Shown: positions 12,232-25,804 of the stretch, piece by piece
How positions within the stretch are numbered: the first letter of the stretch is position 1
Layout of the letters: every line of letters begins with the position of its first letter
Origin: Corylus avellana
Taxonomy: Eukaryota > Streptophyta > Magnoliopsida > Fagales > Betulaceae
Direction of reading: 5' to 3'
DNA length: 64,000 nt
Assembly (NCBI RefSeq): GCF_901000735.1
Contig: NC_081547.1
Span: forward strand, 9,840,193-9,904,192
Notes under the pieces: model-generated
The model's input: only the letters and a program-made list of their open reading frames with translations
What the model was told of the DNA's origin: nothing
Database searches by the model: none
Translations under genes and position numbers: made by a program

Positions 12232-12671
12232 ATGTTGTAGACTCATATATTACCGTTTTTTCATGTGGCTGCGAATGCATGTAGCTGTCGATGACGGGAA
12301 AGAAAAGTTTTCCCCCTTTTTTTTTTTTTCGTTTTTTTGATTGAATAAACAGAAAGGAGTTTAGTTAGCTAATTAACTTCTCACTCAGCTCCATTTTGAT
12401 GCCAAACAGAAAAAGGAAATAATACTACATGCAATTGCAAGGCTTTCTAGATTGCTAAAACTAACACTAAGTATACTAAAAAACCGGTCATTATAATCGT
12501 TTTTATTAGCGGCCTTTACAGAAAACTACGCTAATTCTTCATTTGACATCGTTTTTTTTTTTTTTCTAAAAAAAATGCCGTAAAACTATCGTCGTTTATC
12601 TGAATGTATGAATTATCTTTATTTTTACTAAACGACAATAAATATGTACTATTTAATATATTGTAATACCA

Positions 12672-12786
12672 CTGTCATATAATTTGATGATGTGACAATG
12701 ACTCAGTCCTTGGATCAACGTACATCTGTAACAAAAAAATTTAATGGGTTTAATTTTCATTGATACTCATCACAATTTTATGACAG
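12672..12786. mobile_element. Short TIR MITE, 'CTGTCATA' family (copy 1)
   Basis: The ends CTGTCATATAATTTGATGATG and the reverse complement of 'catcacaattttatgacag' pair for about 30 bases. A relative lies at 29386-29519. An (AT)n run follows. Confidence 0.6.
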
Positions 12787-12823
<37 letters not shown>

Positions 12824-13391
12824 GGTTGTTAAAGGAGAGGGTAGTTGTTTTCTAAGAACTACTGGACCGACCTATAAAACTTTTTGCAGAGGGGCTTGTT
12901 ACGTCTACTACTTCTCATTCTCATTCTCATTAAGGTATGACTTTGAAAAATCTTCATAACAAGAGGAAATTCAAGACAAAATATTATCTATTTTTGTTAT
13001 ATTGGTGAAGTGTCCAATATTCAAAGCCCTTATATATAGGTGGACTTTAGTGATTTCACCACTTAATTAGTTACGTGAGACAAAAAAAAAAAGAGGATAT
13101 AGGGATTTCATATGAAGAATTTTACAGTACGATTAAAGAGATAATATAATTAAGATAAAGAAAAAACATACATCATGATGAAGAAAGTGAAGAATCCTCA
13201 TAGCCTTATAGCAAAGTACGAAAAAATAATCACCGTTTCAACATTTACGTACGTCACATCAAAATAATATTGTAAGAAAAAAAAATACACTTCTAAATAC
13301 TTTTTTATTTCATTGGATCAACGGTTTGAGTTGGCCTTGAATCTCAAAACAAATGCCAAATGAAGTTTCTAATGTAACATATTAAAGTAAT

Positions 13392-13577
13392 TTTCAAGTG
13401 GTTGGGCAAGTGCTAGGGTGAGGTTCGACCCTTGCAATACGAATCTCCAAACTTGATTAGTATTAGTCGTCTTGGACTCACGGATGTCCTGATAAGACTG
13501 AGTCAATTTATGGCTCAATCAGATTTGAAGGAGCGCTTACCGCTTGTAATTTTCACCGTCTAAGTCCCTTTTGATCG
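13392..13577 (+). mobile_element. SINE-like element (copy 1)
   Basis: A polymerase III-type A-box-like start (aagtggttgggcaag) is followed by a B box (GGTTCGACC, 13422-13430), and later by 'tttatggctcaatcag' and 'ttttcaccgtctaagtc'. The last two phrases recur at 43140-43345. No clear A tail or target duplication was seen, so the call is tentative. Confidence 0.5.
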
Positions 13578-13600
13578 TCACTTTTTGCTTTTTTAGAAAC

Positions 13601-13915
13601 TGTTAAATTACCAATTATCCAAAAAGCTTAAGTTTATAGGAATAGGTAAACTTAATTACTTAATCATTACTTTAACACTCCTTCACGTATAGGCTCTAAC
13701 TCCATTTTAATAGGTGGGACCCAACATGAGAAATATTTAATTTAAATGGAGTGATTTGAATGAGTTAAGATTTGATCACATGACATTTGGCTCTGATACC
13801 ATGTTAAATTACCAATTATCCCAAAAGCTTATACTTTTATGACAAGTGGGGAGCTTCTATAGAATTCTTATAAAGCCAAATTTCACCTAGTAATCAGACA
13901 ATGTGAGACTTAACA
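13601..13915 (-). mobile_element. Very small LTR element (SMART/TRIM type)
   Basis: Two LTR-like ends, 13601-13677 and 13802-13915, both read TGTTAA...TTTAACA on the minus strand and share the last 25 bases. The right one is followed exactly by TGGTATCAGAGCC (13789-13801), a perfect initiator tRNA-Met primer site. A purine-rich GTGAAGGAG tract sits just before the other LTR. The whole element is about 315 bp and codes for nothing. No matching 5-bp target duplication was seen. Confidence 0.65.
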
Positions 13916-16900
13916 CTCATGACTATCTTTATAAACCACTCACTCTATGTGAGCTATTCTTCATCTTTTCAATATAAAACCGATGTGTTATAGGTACATT
14001 GCAAAAATTGAAATATTACAAAGATGTTACAAATTACATACGGATAGTTCGAGAGGGGTAAGTGTAGTGTTTTCGTTATCTTCTTTTAAAGATTTCGTAG
14101 GCGTGTAGCATGTGTGTGGAAAATAGCACAATAAAATATATACATATGATCAGCAAACATGTAGCCCCCATATAGTGTCATATGAATGTAAAAACGTTTA
14201 ACATATATTCTTTCTTACAGATTTGACAACAACTTGAAACCCAAACAAAGCACAGTAATTATAAAAACGAAAGAACATAAAAAAGCAATGCTTTCTTGTG
14301 GTGAAACAGGCTGCCAAGCACCTATGACTTCACATTATTTGTTGCTTCTGAAAGAAAAAGTAGGAGTTTGGAATGCTTATGATGGAAGAAATAGAACCCC
14401 AAAAAAAAAAAAAAGAAAAGAAAAGATTCTTGATTTATTGTTGCACATGCTACAATTAATAGCACCAGACTCTTTTGCTTTATTTGTTGAGCCATCATGG
14501 GACACTGGATGTAAGTGATGTTTGTTTTTTCCCAACTCATTGAGGGATCAAAAGAAGTACATGAAAGAATGGCCGGGCTATTTTCTTTGTCTTTTCTTGA
14601 ACAAGATTGATTTTGGTATGGGTCCTTTTCATGTTCATTTTTTAAATTAATTTAGGGTTTTTTCTTTCTTTATTTTTCCCCTCTACTTCTGTTTCTTCTC
14701 CCCCCACCCCCCCCTCAAAAAAAAAAAATCTAGCATCTTGCTTAAACCTAATTCCCTCAATCGTGACCGGTTGCATAATAATTGAAGAAATATTAAAATT
14801 CACGAGTTAAATAAAGATAAGTTTTAAGGGTACTAAATCTTTTATTAAATGATGTAGAGTTTATTCATCGTAGATTATCAAAATAATTAGTCAAAAGAAA
14901 ATGCTACAAATACCAATAAACTAGCTAGCTCAACATCATTTTAGTATCTATCTTTATGGTAAAAAAATTAGCACTCATAGCCTGGTATATTATTTTCTTA
15001 ATTACAACATGAACTAACTCAATATTGCACTAAAAAACAAGTTATTTCTTCTAAGGCTTGGTGTTTAATTTGCAACCTAATCTTTTTTTTTTAAAAAAAA
15101 AAGGAAAAAAAAAAAAGTTTCAAAAGAAAAGCCAAAGATCAGAACGGCTTACAAATGTTCTCTTTTTGCACTCCAAATGTGTGATTGAATTGAAAAGTTG
15201 ATTTTTTCTTTTTCTTTTTTTTTTTTAATAAAAAAAAAGTGGATTCTAAAAGTTGATTTATTTGGTTAAGCAGCGAGTTTTTAGGGTCGGAATTACAGCA
15301 TACATGGGTCTCTTCACTTCTAATAAATAGAAGTTCATGCTCCTTTTGTGTATGCACAAGCACATACACATGGAATCAGCTAGATTCTAGCTTCCTCACA
15401 AACCCTAATTTAATTAATTAATTATCTCAATGTCATTCAAATTAGAAAAAAAAGATCGACTATGACATGCCTTTTCATCAATTCACGTTGACTATTTAAA
15501 AAAAGAAAAGAAAAGCCCTTTAAATGACAGCAATAAAGGTGAAATAAACAAATTGAGTACTTCTTCATAAATCAATCATATAATTGTAAGCCACCAATAA
15601 TATGAGAACATATTGACGCAATTCAAATGATGGGATGCAAAGAAAAACATGAAACTTACAATCCCTATAAAGTAATGTAAATAACCCTACAATATGTGCC
15701 ATGCATTGAGACAAATTAAAGGAACATACAATGAAAAATAGCCACCCCCCTATGTGGCTATACCCTATAAGACCCCACCTCCCCCCCTACTCAGCCTTCC
15801 TTCTCTTCATGGCAACCCCACCATGAAAGAAACTTAACATATTTGCTCCAAATTGAAGAAAGCATCTCATTCCTTTTCTTTCCCATCAATTGACATCCAA
15901 TTTTTTTTGAGCTTTTGGTGTCATCTTAATTTCTTGCCTTTGTTAGCTCATTTTCCCATGTGTAAACCCTATCATAATGAATTATTTAATTCATATTCTA
16001 ACACTCTTCGATCTTTACGTGTAAGTTAGAGAGAAGTCAAACTTCGAACGGATCCATCGTGCTGTCCAAATTAACCACCTCAAAACATGTTCTAGCTCAG
16101 ATTTGAAATTGACCCATGATCAACCGGTTCATGTTGTTGTCTATTTGGAGCTGCATAATTGCTAGCTTGATCTTCTCTTATAATGTCTTAGCTAGAGATG
16201 TCAATGAGATAAGGGTGATGGTGATGCATGTGGTCCTTTAAGCAAGCATGATGCCGGGACCCTAACAGATGCTACCCATAACCGCAACCACATCACTCAT
16301 AAGCATACTAGAATGTTACTGCATGCATGCTACTCAATTATGTCGCTTAAGTGGGACTAAGATTAATGTCTACCCCACAGGTCAATCGTTGCTCCTTAAT
16401 TGCATGATTGAAGAAAAGGGTTTAATTATTATGGGGTTTATAATTTTGAGATTAAAGTACTGGCCCCCCAGATGACTTAATATATATATTATAGCTTAAT
16501 TAACCATATCTGTATCTGGGTTTTGGAGAGGATTCTAGAGCAAGATGATGAAAACTGATTAATTTTCATATTTATATATTTATGTTAAGATGCTTTTTGC
16601 TAATTTTGATTAAATCAAAATCTTTTCTGGGATAGTGATGGTGTATCTCTTTTGTGTGGGGGCACTGGGGATACGGTACGCACCTGTGGTCCTTGCCAAA
16701 GATCATAAATATATATTTCGCTACAGTTCGACCACTCAGCTAGCAAATAAGAGAGCTGCAGCCTTCAGTGTGGACATTATTGAGAAATCTTAATAATTAT
16801 TATATTTTTATCTTACGTCTATCAATGTTAGTGCGTTAGTTTCGACAAATTTTTAAATAATCCTTACTAAAAAAAATCAATAATTGATTGAAAATTCAGA

Positions 16901-17360
16901 ATAACATGATATTACAAAATAAGGCAAGAAAATGAAAAATATATTATAATTCTGTTTGCTGTCAAATAAAAGCAGCACATGTCTCAGTCATCTTGTACGT
17001 GTCGATCTTGTGAATACTTGATCCTTGACTAGATTATGTTTTTGTTGAAACAAAGAAAGCATATATAAGCATTGGATTTGGATGCAACAAATTCTTACTT
17101 AAAGGAAGAAGCCAATGTCTCTTGTCATAATCAATTTGAGCCAAAGAAGCCCACTCAAGCATTAATTGTACTAATTAATAGTAGTACATATATTGCTTGA
17201 ATGGGCAAAAGCCCATTCCAAGCTAGCATCTATCTCTGAACAAAATTCAGAATAACCGGAAGAAATCTTTTACATTCAAGTGTGATACCCAGGATAAATA
17301 TAAAGACATTAAGAAAAATTTAGAGAACCCTAACTTCCCTAAAGAAAAATAAATTTTTTT
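13916..17360. other. Intergenic, no gene seen
   Basis: About 3.4 kb of AT-rich, non-repetitive-looking DNA. Short frames at 14234-14518, 15139-15369 and 16269-16475 lack any family signature and reflect low-complexity runs. Telobox-like 'aaaccctaa' occurs at 15403. Unannotated non-coding RNA cannot be excluded. Confidence 0.5.
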
Positions 17361-17741
17361 GGGGAAATTTCACTTTGCCCCTCTGAACTTCCACTCGATT
17401 TTACAAACTTCCCCTGAACTTCCAAATCTCTCATTTTGGATCCTTAAACTTTCAATTACTCTCAATGTGGACCATTCCGTTAGATTTTAAACATTACATG
17501 ACATTTATACCCCTGAATTTTGTATAAAATTCCAACTTCCAAAACGTTTTTTTTTTATTTAAAAAAAAAAATGAAAATCAATGACATTTTGGTTTTTTTG
17601 TATTTTTAACGGCAAAAATTAACGAAAGGATTCTAATTGAAAGTAATTAAAAGTTCAGGGGTCCAAAATGAGAGATTTAGAAGTTCAGGGGGGGTTTGTA
17701 AAATCGGGTCGAAGTTGAGGGGGCCAAAGTGAAGTTTCCCC
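17361..17741. mobile_element. Long-TIR MITE, MULE-type (copy 2)
   Basis: Ends GGGGAAATTTCACTTTGCCC and GGGCCAAAGTGAAGTTTCCCC, with arms pairing over more than 100 bases. It is flanked by a perfect 9-bp duplication AATTTTTTT (17352-17360 and 17742-17750), which places it with Mutator-like elements. Confidence 0.85.
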
Positions 17742-17914
17742 AATTTTTTTAGAAATATATAGCAAGAAATAATTTACAGGTTTGCAAAGATAAAATGATG
17801 GATTTTGGGCTCGAGAACAACACCACAACGTGCACACTGAATAGAGCTTTTTGAATTGGGGTCATATGTGTAATTCAAATACTCATAGCATAAATTACAT
17901 CTAATTTAGTATCA

Positions 17915-18039
17915 TGTGCAAAATAGTGCCACGTGTTAGCCTCATATTGTGCCATGTGTCATGCCCAGACTATGCCACATGTCATCGCTGACTATGCCAC
18001 TTGTCGACCCCAAATTGGGACACATGTCAATCCTAGTTT
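17915..18039. repeat. Degenerate ~30-bp tandem repeat, cut by gap
   Basis: Repeated 'tatgccacatgtcat' and 'gtgccacgtgtta' units, spaced by about 30 bases. The full array is seen at 25805-26260. Confidence 0.75.
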
Positions 18040-18139
18040 NNNNNNNNNNNNNNNNNNNNNNNNNNNNNNNNNNNNNNNNNNNNNNNNNNNNNNNNNNNNN
18101 NNNNNNNNNNNNNNNNNNNNNNNNNNNNNNNNNNNNNNN
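18040..18139. other. Assembly gap (100 N)
   Basis: Exactly 100 N, the usual placeholder for a gap of unknown length. Confidence 1.
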
Positions 18140-19383
18140 CTTCACAAGGATGGCGGTGAAGTGGACAAAGAAAAAGGATTGATAATGATGATTGATTATC
18201 AGCATCACATAAATGCATATGAGACAAGCTTTTAAATGGGAGCAACGTAGTATATCAATTACCATGCATTTAAGGGTTCTTGTTTTGAATTGAGAAACAA
18301 TGTTAGTACCTTTTTAATCATGACAAACATTGCATAATAGTGATGAAAGTGACGGTGAGATAGAACAACATTGGTGGGTTGTTATTAAGCTCTAAATTGA
18401 TTAGTCATTTTAGGATGACCGCATATGTGGCTAGCGTTTTTTCATGGGTTGTTACAAATGGTATTAAGGTCATGACCTAGTAGCGTAACGTCAGGCTTAA
18501 GAATGGGAGTTAGTAACACTCCAGTCCATAATTGGGAAGTTGAAGAGTAGCTCATATAGGGTTGGTGGCCGGTTTATAAAGACAGTCATAACTGTTAAAT
18601 CCCACATTGTGAGCTAGTTACTAGGTGAAATTGAACTTAATTTATAAGAAATTATATAAAAGCTTCATATTGACTATTGCTTTTTCCTGATTATTACTAT
18701 GTGATGCGTAGTTTCCCCCAAGATAAGTATTTTCTTACAAGCTAGACACTAGGAATGCAACATAGTGAATAAAGTAATTATAGTAGAGTTAGATAATTAA
18801 GCTTTCCAAGGTGGCACCAATCAAAAATAAGTAATCTTTTGATTAGATGTAAGTAATCACTTAAAGAGAAGCCATCCAAAGATTAGACAAAAGCAGCTAT
18901 ATATTATTCCTAGTAAAACACATTTACAAGGAACCTTTCAACAGAATGTAAAGGCATTTACTCTTTTTTTTTTTTTTTTTAATTTGGGGATTGCTTTTCA
19001 TCGTTTCAAATTATATGGAGGCCCATACAAAGAAAGGTTGTGATTCTATTCTCCCCCTTGACCCCATTACTACCTTTAGTGAAGTGCTTTTGTCCGTGAA
19101 ACATGTTTATAATTGTATGTGTCATCATTATTTATTTAAATAATGGTATTAATTACTTAACTATGCTTTGACACTGATTAAAAGCCTGTTTTCACCAATT
19201 TTTTTCAAATCCAAAAGAACCAAAAAGGAAAAACAAAAAACAAAAAAACCCAAAAAGGGGATCCGTCTGAATTAGTGCAACACTTAATAGTATCAACATA
19301 TCCACATCATTAATTAGTTCTCATCGGTAAATGCAAGACTATACTCTAGGTTTAAATTGTGTAACTAAATGGACATGCTAGGA

Positions 19384-20125
19384 GATTTTCGGGTGGTTTG
19401 GCGGTAGAGCCATATTATGTTCACTATTGGGAATTTTCGTAAGGGTTACATTTTGCTCGATCTTATTGACTTGAATGTGTTTACAATACAAATAACCTTA
19501 TTTATAGGGAAAAGGGGTAGGTGGAGTGAATTTTTATGGTAAATATTTTAATAATGAAAATCCCTCAAACTTAATATGGAAATATTCTAACGTCCCCCCT
19601 CAAACTCAATGTGGGCACTTGGAAAAAAAAAAACTATTTGACCTTTTTCTTAAAGACACATGGCTAGGCTAGCAAATCTTCGAGCATTGCTTGTGAGCGC
19701 GTGCGACTTTCGTTTGGGCTGATTTTGGTGGTGTTATGTAGATCGGTTTCCGAACTTTCGATTGATGTGCTCACATACTTGATGGAAGCATTACCAATAA
19801 GAATGGCTGAAAAAATGCGAAAGATGAAATTTACAAGAGATTAAATGGTTCTAATACCATGTAGAAATTTATAATAAAATATAAAATGGAAGAAAATAGC
19901 GGAAGTAAAAGAGAAAAATGAGACGAGATTTTGGGTTGATTCAGTATTAAAGGCCTACAACCACCATTGGAAATTGCCCTAAAAGCTAATTTTCCTGAAT
20001 ATATTTACAATACTTTAATTATAGGAGAAATGGGTAATCAAATCCCCTAGAACTTGATTGGTAAATATTTTAATAAAATAAATAAATCTCTCAAACCTAA
20101 TATGAAAGCCCTACGTTCTAACAAA
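19384..20125 (-). mobile_element. TRIM, copy B
   Basis: Equivalent of the element at 11490-12231, offset 7894. Confidence 0.55.
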
Positions 20126-20680
20126 ATGTTGTAGACTCATATATTACCGTTTTTTCATGTGGCTGCGAATGCATGTAGCTGTCGATGACGGGAAAGAAAA
20201 GTTTTCCCCCTTTTTTTTTTTTTCGTTTTTTTGATTGAATAAACAGAAAGGAGTTTAGTTAGCTAATTAACTTCTCACTCAGCTCCATTTTGATGCCAAA
20301 CAGAAAAAGGAAATAATACTACATGCAATTGCAAGGCTTTCTAGATTGCTAAAACTAACACTAAGTATACTAAAAAACCGGTCATTATAATCGTTTTTAT
20401 TAGCGGCCTTTACAGAAAACTACGCTAATTCTTCATTTGACATCGTTTTTTTTTTTTTTCTAAAAAAAATGCCGTAAAACTATCGTCGTTTATCTGAATG
20501 TATGAATTATCTTTATTTTTACTAAACGACAATAAATATGTACTATTTAATATATTGTAATACCACTGTCATATAATTTGATGATGTGACAATGACTCAG
20601 TCCTTGGATCAACGTACATCTGTAACAAAAAAATTTAATGGGTTTAATTTTCATTGATACTCATCACAATTTTATGACAG

Positions 20681-20717
<37 letters not shown>

Positions 20718-21494
20718 GGTTGTTAAAGGAGAGGGTAGTTGTTTTCTAAGAACTACTGGACCGACCTATAAAACTTTTTGCAGAGGGGCTTGTTACGTCT
20801 ACTACTTCTCATTCTCATTCTCATTAAGGTATGACTTTGAAAAATCTTCATAACAAGAGGAAATTCAAGACAAAATATTATCTATTTTTGTTATATTGGT
20901 GAAGTGTCCAATATTCAAAGCCCTTATATATAGGTGGACTTTAGTGATTTCACCACTTAATTAGTTACGTGAGACAAAAAAAAAAAGAGGATATAGGGAT
21001 TTCATATGAAGAATTTTACAGTACGATTAAAGAGATAATATAATTAAGATAAAGAAAAAACATACATCATGATGAAGAAAGTGAAGAATCCTCATAGCCT
21101 TATAGCAAAGTACGAAAAAATAATCACCGTTTCAACATTTACGTACGTCACATCAAAATAATATTGTAAGAAAAAAAAATACACTTCTAAATACTTTTTT
21201 ATTTCATTGGATCAACGGTTTGAGTTGGCCTTGAATCTCAAAACAAATGCCAAATGAAGTTTCTAATGTAACATATTAAAGTAATTTTCAAGTGGTTGGG
21301 CAAGTGCTAGGGTGAGGTTCGACCCTTGCAATACGAATCTCCAAACTTGATTAGTATTAGTCGTCTTGGACTCACTGATGTCTTGATAAGACTGAGTCAA
21401 TTTATGGCTCAATCAGATTTGAAGGAGCGCCTACCGCTTGTAATTTTCACCGTCTAAGTCCCTTTTGATCGTCACTTTTTGCTTTTTTAGAAAC

Positions 21495-21809
21495 TGTTAA
21501 ATTACCAATTATCCAAAAAGCTTAAGTTTATAGGAATAGGTAAACTTAATTACTTAATCATTACTTTAACACTCCTTCACGTATAGGCTCTAACTCCATT
21601 TTAATAGGTGGGACCCAACATGAGAAATATTTAATTTAAATGGAGTGATTTGAATGAGTTAAGATTTGATCACATGACATTTGGCTCTGATACCATGTTA
21701 AATTACCAATTATCCCAAAAGCTTATACTTTTATGACAAGTGGGGAGCTTCTATAGAATTCTTATAAAGCCAAATTTCACCTAGTAATCAGACAATGTGA
21801 GACTTAACA
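21495..21809 (-). mobile_element. SMART/TRIM-type element, copy B
   Basis: Equivalent of 13601-13915, with the same perfect primer site. Confidence 0.6.
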
Positions 21810-24800
21810 CTCATGACTATCTTTATAAACCACTCACTCTATGTGAGCTATTCTTCATCTTTTCAATATAAAACCGATGTGTTATAGGTACATTGCAAAA
21901 ATTGAAATATTACAAAGATGTTACAAATTACATACGGATAGTTCGAGAGGGGTAAGTGTAGTGTTTTCGTTATCTTCTTTTAAAGATTTCGTAGGCGTGT
22001 AGCATGTGTGTGGAAAATAGCACAATAAAATATATACATATGATCAGCAAACATGTAGCCCCCATATAGTGTCATATGAATGTAAAAACGTTTAACATAT
22101 ATTCTTTCTTACAGATTTGACAACAACTTGAAACCCAAACAAAGCACAGTAATTATAAAAACGAAAGAACATAAAAAAGCAATGCTTTCTTGTGGTGAAA
22201 CAGGCTGCCAAGCACCTATGACTTCACATTATTTGTTGCTTCTGAAAGAAAAAGTAGGAGTTTGGAATGCTTATGATGGAAGAAATAGAACCCCAAAAAA
22301 AAAAAAAAGAAAAGAAAAGATTCTTGATTTATTGTTGCACATGCTACAATTAATAGCACCAGACTCTTTTGCTTTATTTGTTGAGCCATCATGGGACACT
22401 GGATGTAAGTGATGTTTGTTTTTTCCCAACTCATTGAGGGATCAAAAGAAGTACATGAAAGAATGGCCGGGCTATTTTCTTTGTCTTTTCTTGAACAAGA
22501 TTGATTTTGGTATGGGTCCTTTTCATGTTCATTTTTTAAATTAATTTAGGGTTTTTTCTTTCTTTATTTTTCCCCTCTACTTCTGTTTCTTCTCCCCCCA
22601 CCCCCCCCTCAAAAAAAAAAAATCTAGCATCTTGCTTAAACCTAATTCCCTCAATCGTGACCGGTTGCATAATAATTGAAGAAATATTAAAATTCACGAG
22701 TTAAATAAAGATAAGTTTTAAGGGTACTAAATCTTTTATTAAATGATGTAGAGTTTATTCATCGTAGATTATCAAAATAATTAGTCAAAAGAAAATGCTA
22801 CAAATACCAATAAACTAGCTAGCTCAACATCATTTTAGTATCTATCTTTATGGTAAAAAAATTAGCACTCATAGCCTGGTATATTATTTTCTTAATTACA
22901 ACATGAACTAACTCAATATTGCACTAAAAAACAAGTTATTTCTTCTAAGGCTTGGTGTTTAATTTGCAACCTAATCTTTTTTTTTTAAAAAAAAAAGGAA
23001 AAAAAAAAAAGTTTCAAAAGAAAAGCCAAAGATCAGAACGGCTTACAAATGTTCTCTTTTTGCACTCCAAATGTGTGATTGAATTGAAAAGTTGATTTTT
23101 TCTTTTTCTTTTTTTTTTTTAATAAAAAAAAAGTGGATTCTAAAAGTTGATTTATTTGGTTAAGCAGCGAGTTTTTAGGGTCGGAATTACAGCATACATG
23201 GGTCTCTTCACTTCTAATAAATAGAAGTTCATGCTCCTTTTGTGTATGCACAAGCACATACACATGGAATCAGCTAGATTCTAGCTTCCTCACAAACCCT
23301 AATTTAATTAATTAATTATCTCAATGTCATTCAAATTAGAAAAAAAAGATCGACTATGACATGCCTTTTCATCAATTCACGTTGACTATTTAAAAAAAGA
23401 AAAGAAAAGCCCTTTAAATGACAGCAATAAAGGTGAAATAAACAAATTGAGTACTTCTTCATAAATCAATCATATAATTGTAAGCCACCAATAATATGAG
23501 AACATATTGACGCAATTCAAATGATGGGATGCAAAGAAAAACATGAAACTTACAATCCCTATAAAGTAATGTAAATAACCCTACAATATGTGCCATGCAT
23601 TGAGACAAATTAAAGGAACATACAATGAAAAATAGCCACCCCCCTATGTGGCTATACCCTATAAGACCCCACCTCCCCCCCTACTCAGCCTTCCTTCTCT
23701 TCATGGCAACCCCACCATGAAAGAAACTGAACATATTTGCTCCAAATTGAAGAAAGCATCTCATTCCTTTTCTTTCCCATCAATTGACATCCAATTTTTT
23801 TTGAGCTTTTGGTGTCATCTTAATTTCTTGCCTTTGTTAGCTCATTTTCCCATGTGTAAACCCTATCATAATGAATTATTTAATTCATATTCTAACACTC
23901 TTCGATCTTTACGTGTAAGTTAGAGAGAAGTCAAACTTCGAACGGATCCATCGTGCTGTCCAAATTAACCACCTCAAAACATGTTCTAGCTCAGATTTGA
24001 AATTGACCCATGATCAACCGGTTCATGTTGTTGTCTATTTGGAGCTGCATAATTGCTAGCTTGATCTTCTCTTATAATGTCTTAGCTAGAGATGTCAATG
24101 AGATAAGGGTGATGGTGATGCATGTGGTCCTTTAAGCAAGCATGATGCCGGGACCCTAACAGATGCTACCCATAACCGCAACCACATCACTCATAAGCAT
24201 ACTAGAATGTTACTGCATGCATGCTACTCAATTATGTCGCTTAAGTGGGACTAAGATTAATGTCTACCCCACAGGTCAATCGTTGCTCCTTAATTGCATG
24301 ATTGAAGAAAAGGGTTTAATTATTATGGGGTTTATAATTTTGAGATTAAAGTACTGGCCCCCCAGATGACTTAATATATATATTATAGCTTAATTAACCA
24401 TATCTGTATCTGGGTTTTGGAGAGGATTCTAGAGCAAGATGATGAAAACTGATTAATTTTCATATTTATATATTTATGTTAAGATGCTTTTTGCTAATTT
24501 TGATTAAATCAAAATCTTTTCTGGGATAGTGATGGTGTATCTCTTTTGTGTGGGGGCACTGGGGATACGGTACGCACCTGTGGTCCTTGCCAAAGATCAT
24601 AAATATATATTTCGCTACAGTTCGACCACTCAGCTAGCAAATAAGAGAGCTGCAGCCTTCAGTGTGGACATTATTGAGAAATCTTAATAATTATTATATT
24701 TTTATCTTACGTCTATCAATGTTAGTGCGTTAGTTTCGACAAATTTTTAAATAATCCTTACTAAAAAAAATCAATAATTGATTGAAAATTCAGAATAACA

Positions 24801-25250
24801 TGATATTACAAAATAAGGCAAGAAAATGAAAAATATATTATAATTCTGTTTGCTGTCAAATAAAAGCAGCACATGTCTCAGTCATCTTGTACGTGTCGAT
24901 CTTGTGAATACTTGATCCTTGACTAGATTATGTTTTTGTTGAAACAAAGAAAGCATATATAAGCATTGGATTTGGATGCAACAAATTCTTACTTAAAGGA
25001 AGAAGCCAATGTCTCTTGTCATAATCAATTTGAGCCAAAGAAGCCCACTCAAGCATTGTACTAATTAATAGTAGTACATATATTGCTTGAATGGGCAAAA
25101 GCCCATTCCAAGCTAGCATCTATCTCTGAACAAAATTCAGAATAACCGGAAGAAATCTTTTACATTCAAGTGTGATACCCAGGATAAATATAAAGACATT
25201 AAGAAAAATTTAGAGAACCCTAACTTCCCTAAAGAAAAATAAATTTTTTT

Positions 25251-25631
25251 GGGGAAATTTCACTTTGCCCCTCTGAACTTCCACTCGATTTTACAAACTT
25301 CCCCTGAACTTCCAAATCTCTCATTTTGGATCCTTAAACTTTCAATTACTCTCAATGTGGACCATTCCGTTAGATTTTAAACATTACATGACATTTATAC
25401 CCCTGAATTTTGTATAAAATTCCAACTTCCAAAACGTTTTTTTTTTATTTAAAAAAAAAAATGAAAATCAATGACATTTTGGTTTTTTTGTATTTTTAAC
25501 GGCAAAAATTAACGAAAGGATTCTAATTGAAAGTAATTAAAAGTTCAGGGGTCCAAAATGAGAGATTTAGAAGTTCAGGGGGGGTTTGTAAAATCGGGTC
25601 GAAGTTGAGGGGGCCAAAGTGAAGTTTCCCC
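25251..25631. mobile_element. Long-TIR MITE, MULE-type, copy B
   Basis: Equivalent of 17361-17741, with the same AATTTTTTT 9-bp flanks. Confidence 0.85.
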
Positions 25632-25804
25632 AATTTTTTTAGAAATATATAGCAAGAAATAATTTACAGGTTTGCAAAGATAAAATGATGGATTTTGGGC
25701 TCGAGAACAACACCACAACGTGCACACTGAATAGAGCTTTTTGAATTGGGGTCATATGTGTAATTCACATACTCATAGCATAAATTACATCTAATTTAGT
25801 ATCA

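Larger units (their letters stand above)
10246..18039. repeat. 7.8-kb duplicated block, copy A
   Basis: Starting at 'cttcacaaggatggcggtg' this block matches 18140-25907 with a constant offset of 7894 until a 4-bp indel near 17156 and a 22-bp indel near 17972. Only scattered single-base differences are seen (for example near 11408, 13476 and 15828). Copy A runs directly into the 100-N gap. The block contains no gene I can support. It holds miniature LTR elements, MITEs and a SINE-like copy, listed separately. Confidence 0.95.

Noticed and set aside
12480..12680. Possible CACTA transposon end
   Set aside because: Phrases such as 'ttattagcggc' and 'atcgtcgtttatc' recall CACTA subterminal repeats, but no CACTA terminus, partner end or 3-bp duplication was found.
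14234..14518. 94-codon frame and its copy at 22128
   Set aside because: Lys-rich low complexity through a poly(A) run, a competing frame on the other strand, no family signature and no splice context.
23648..23923. 91-codon frame present only in copy B
   Set aside because: Its presence depends on a single-base difference from copy A (a stop there), and the composition is low-complexity.
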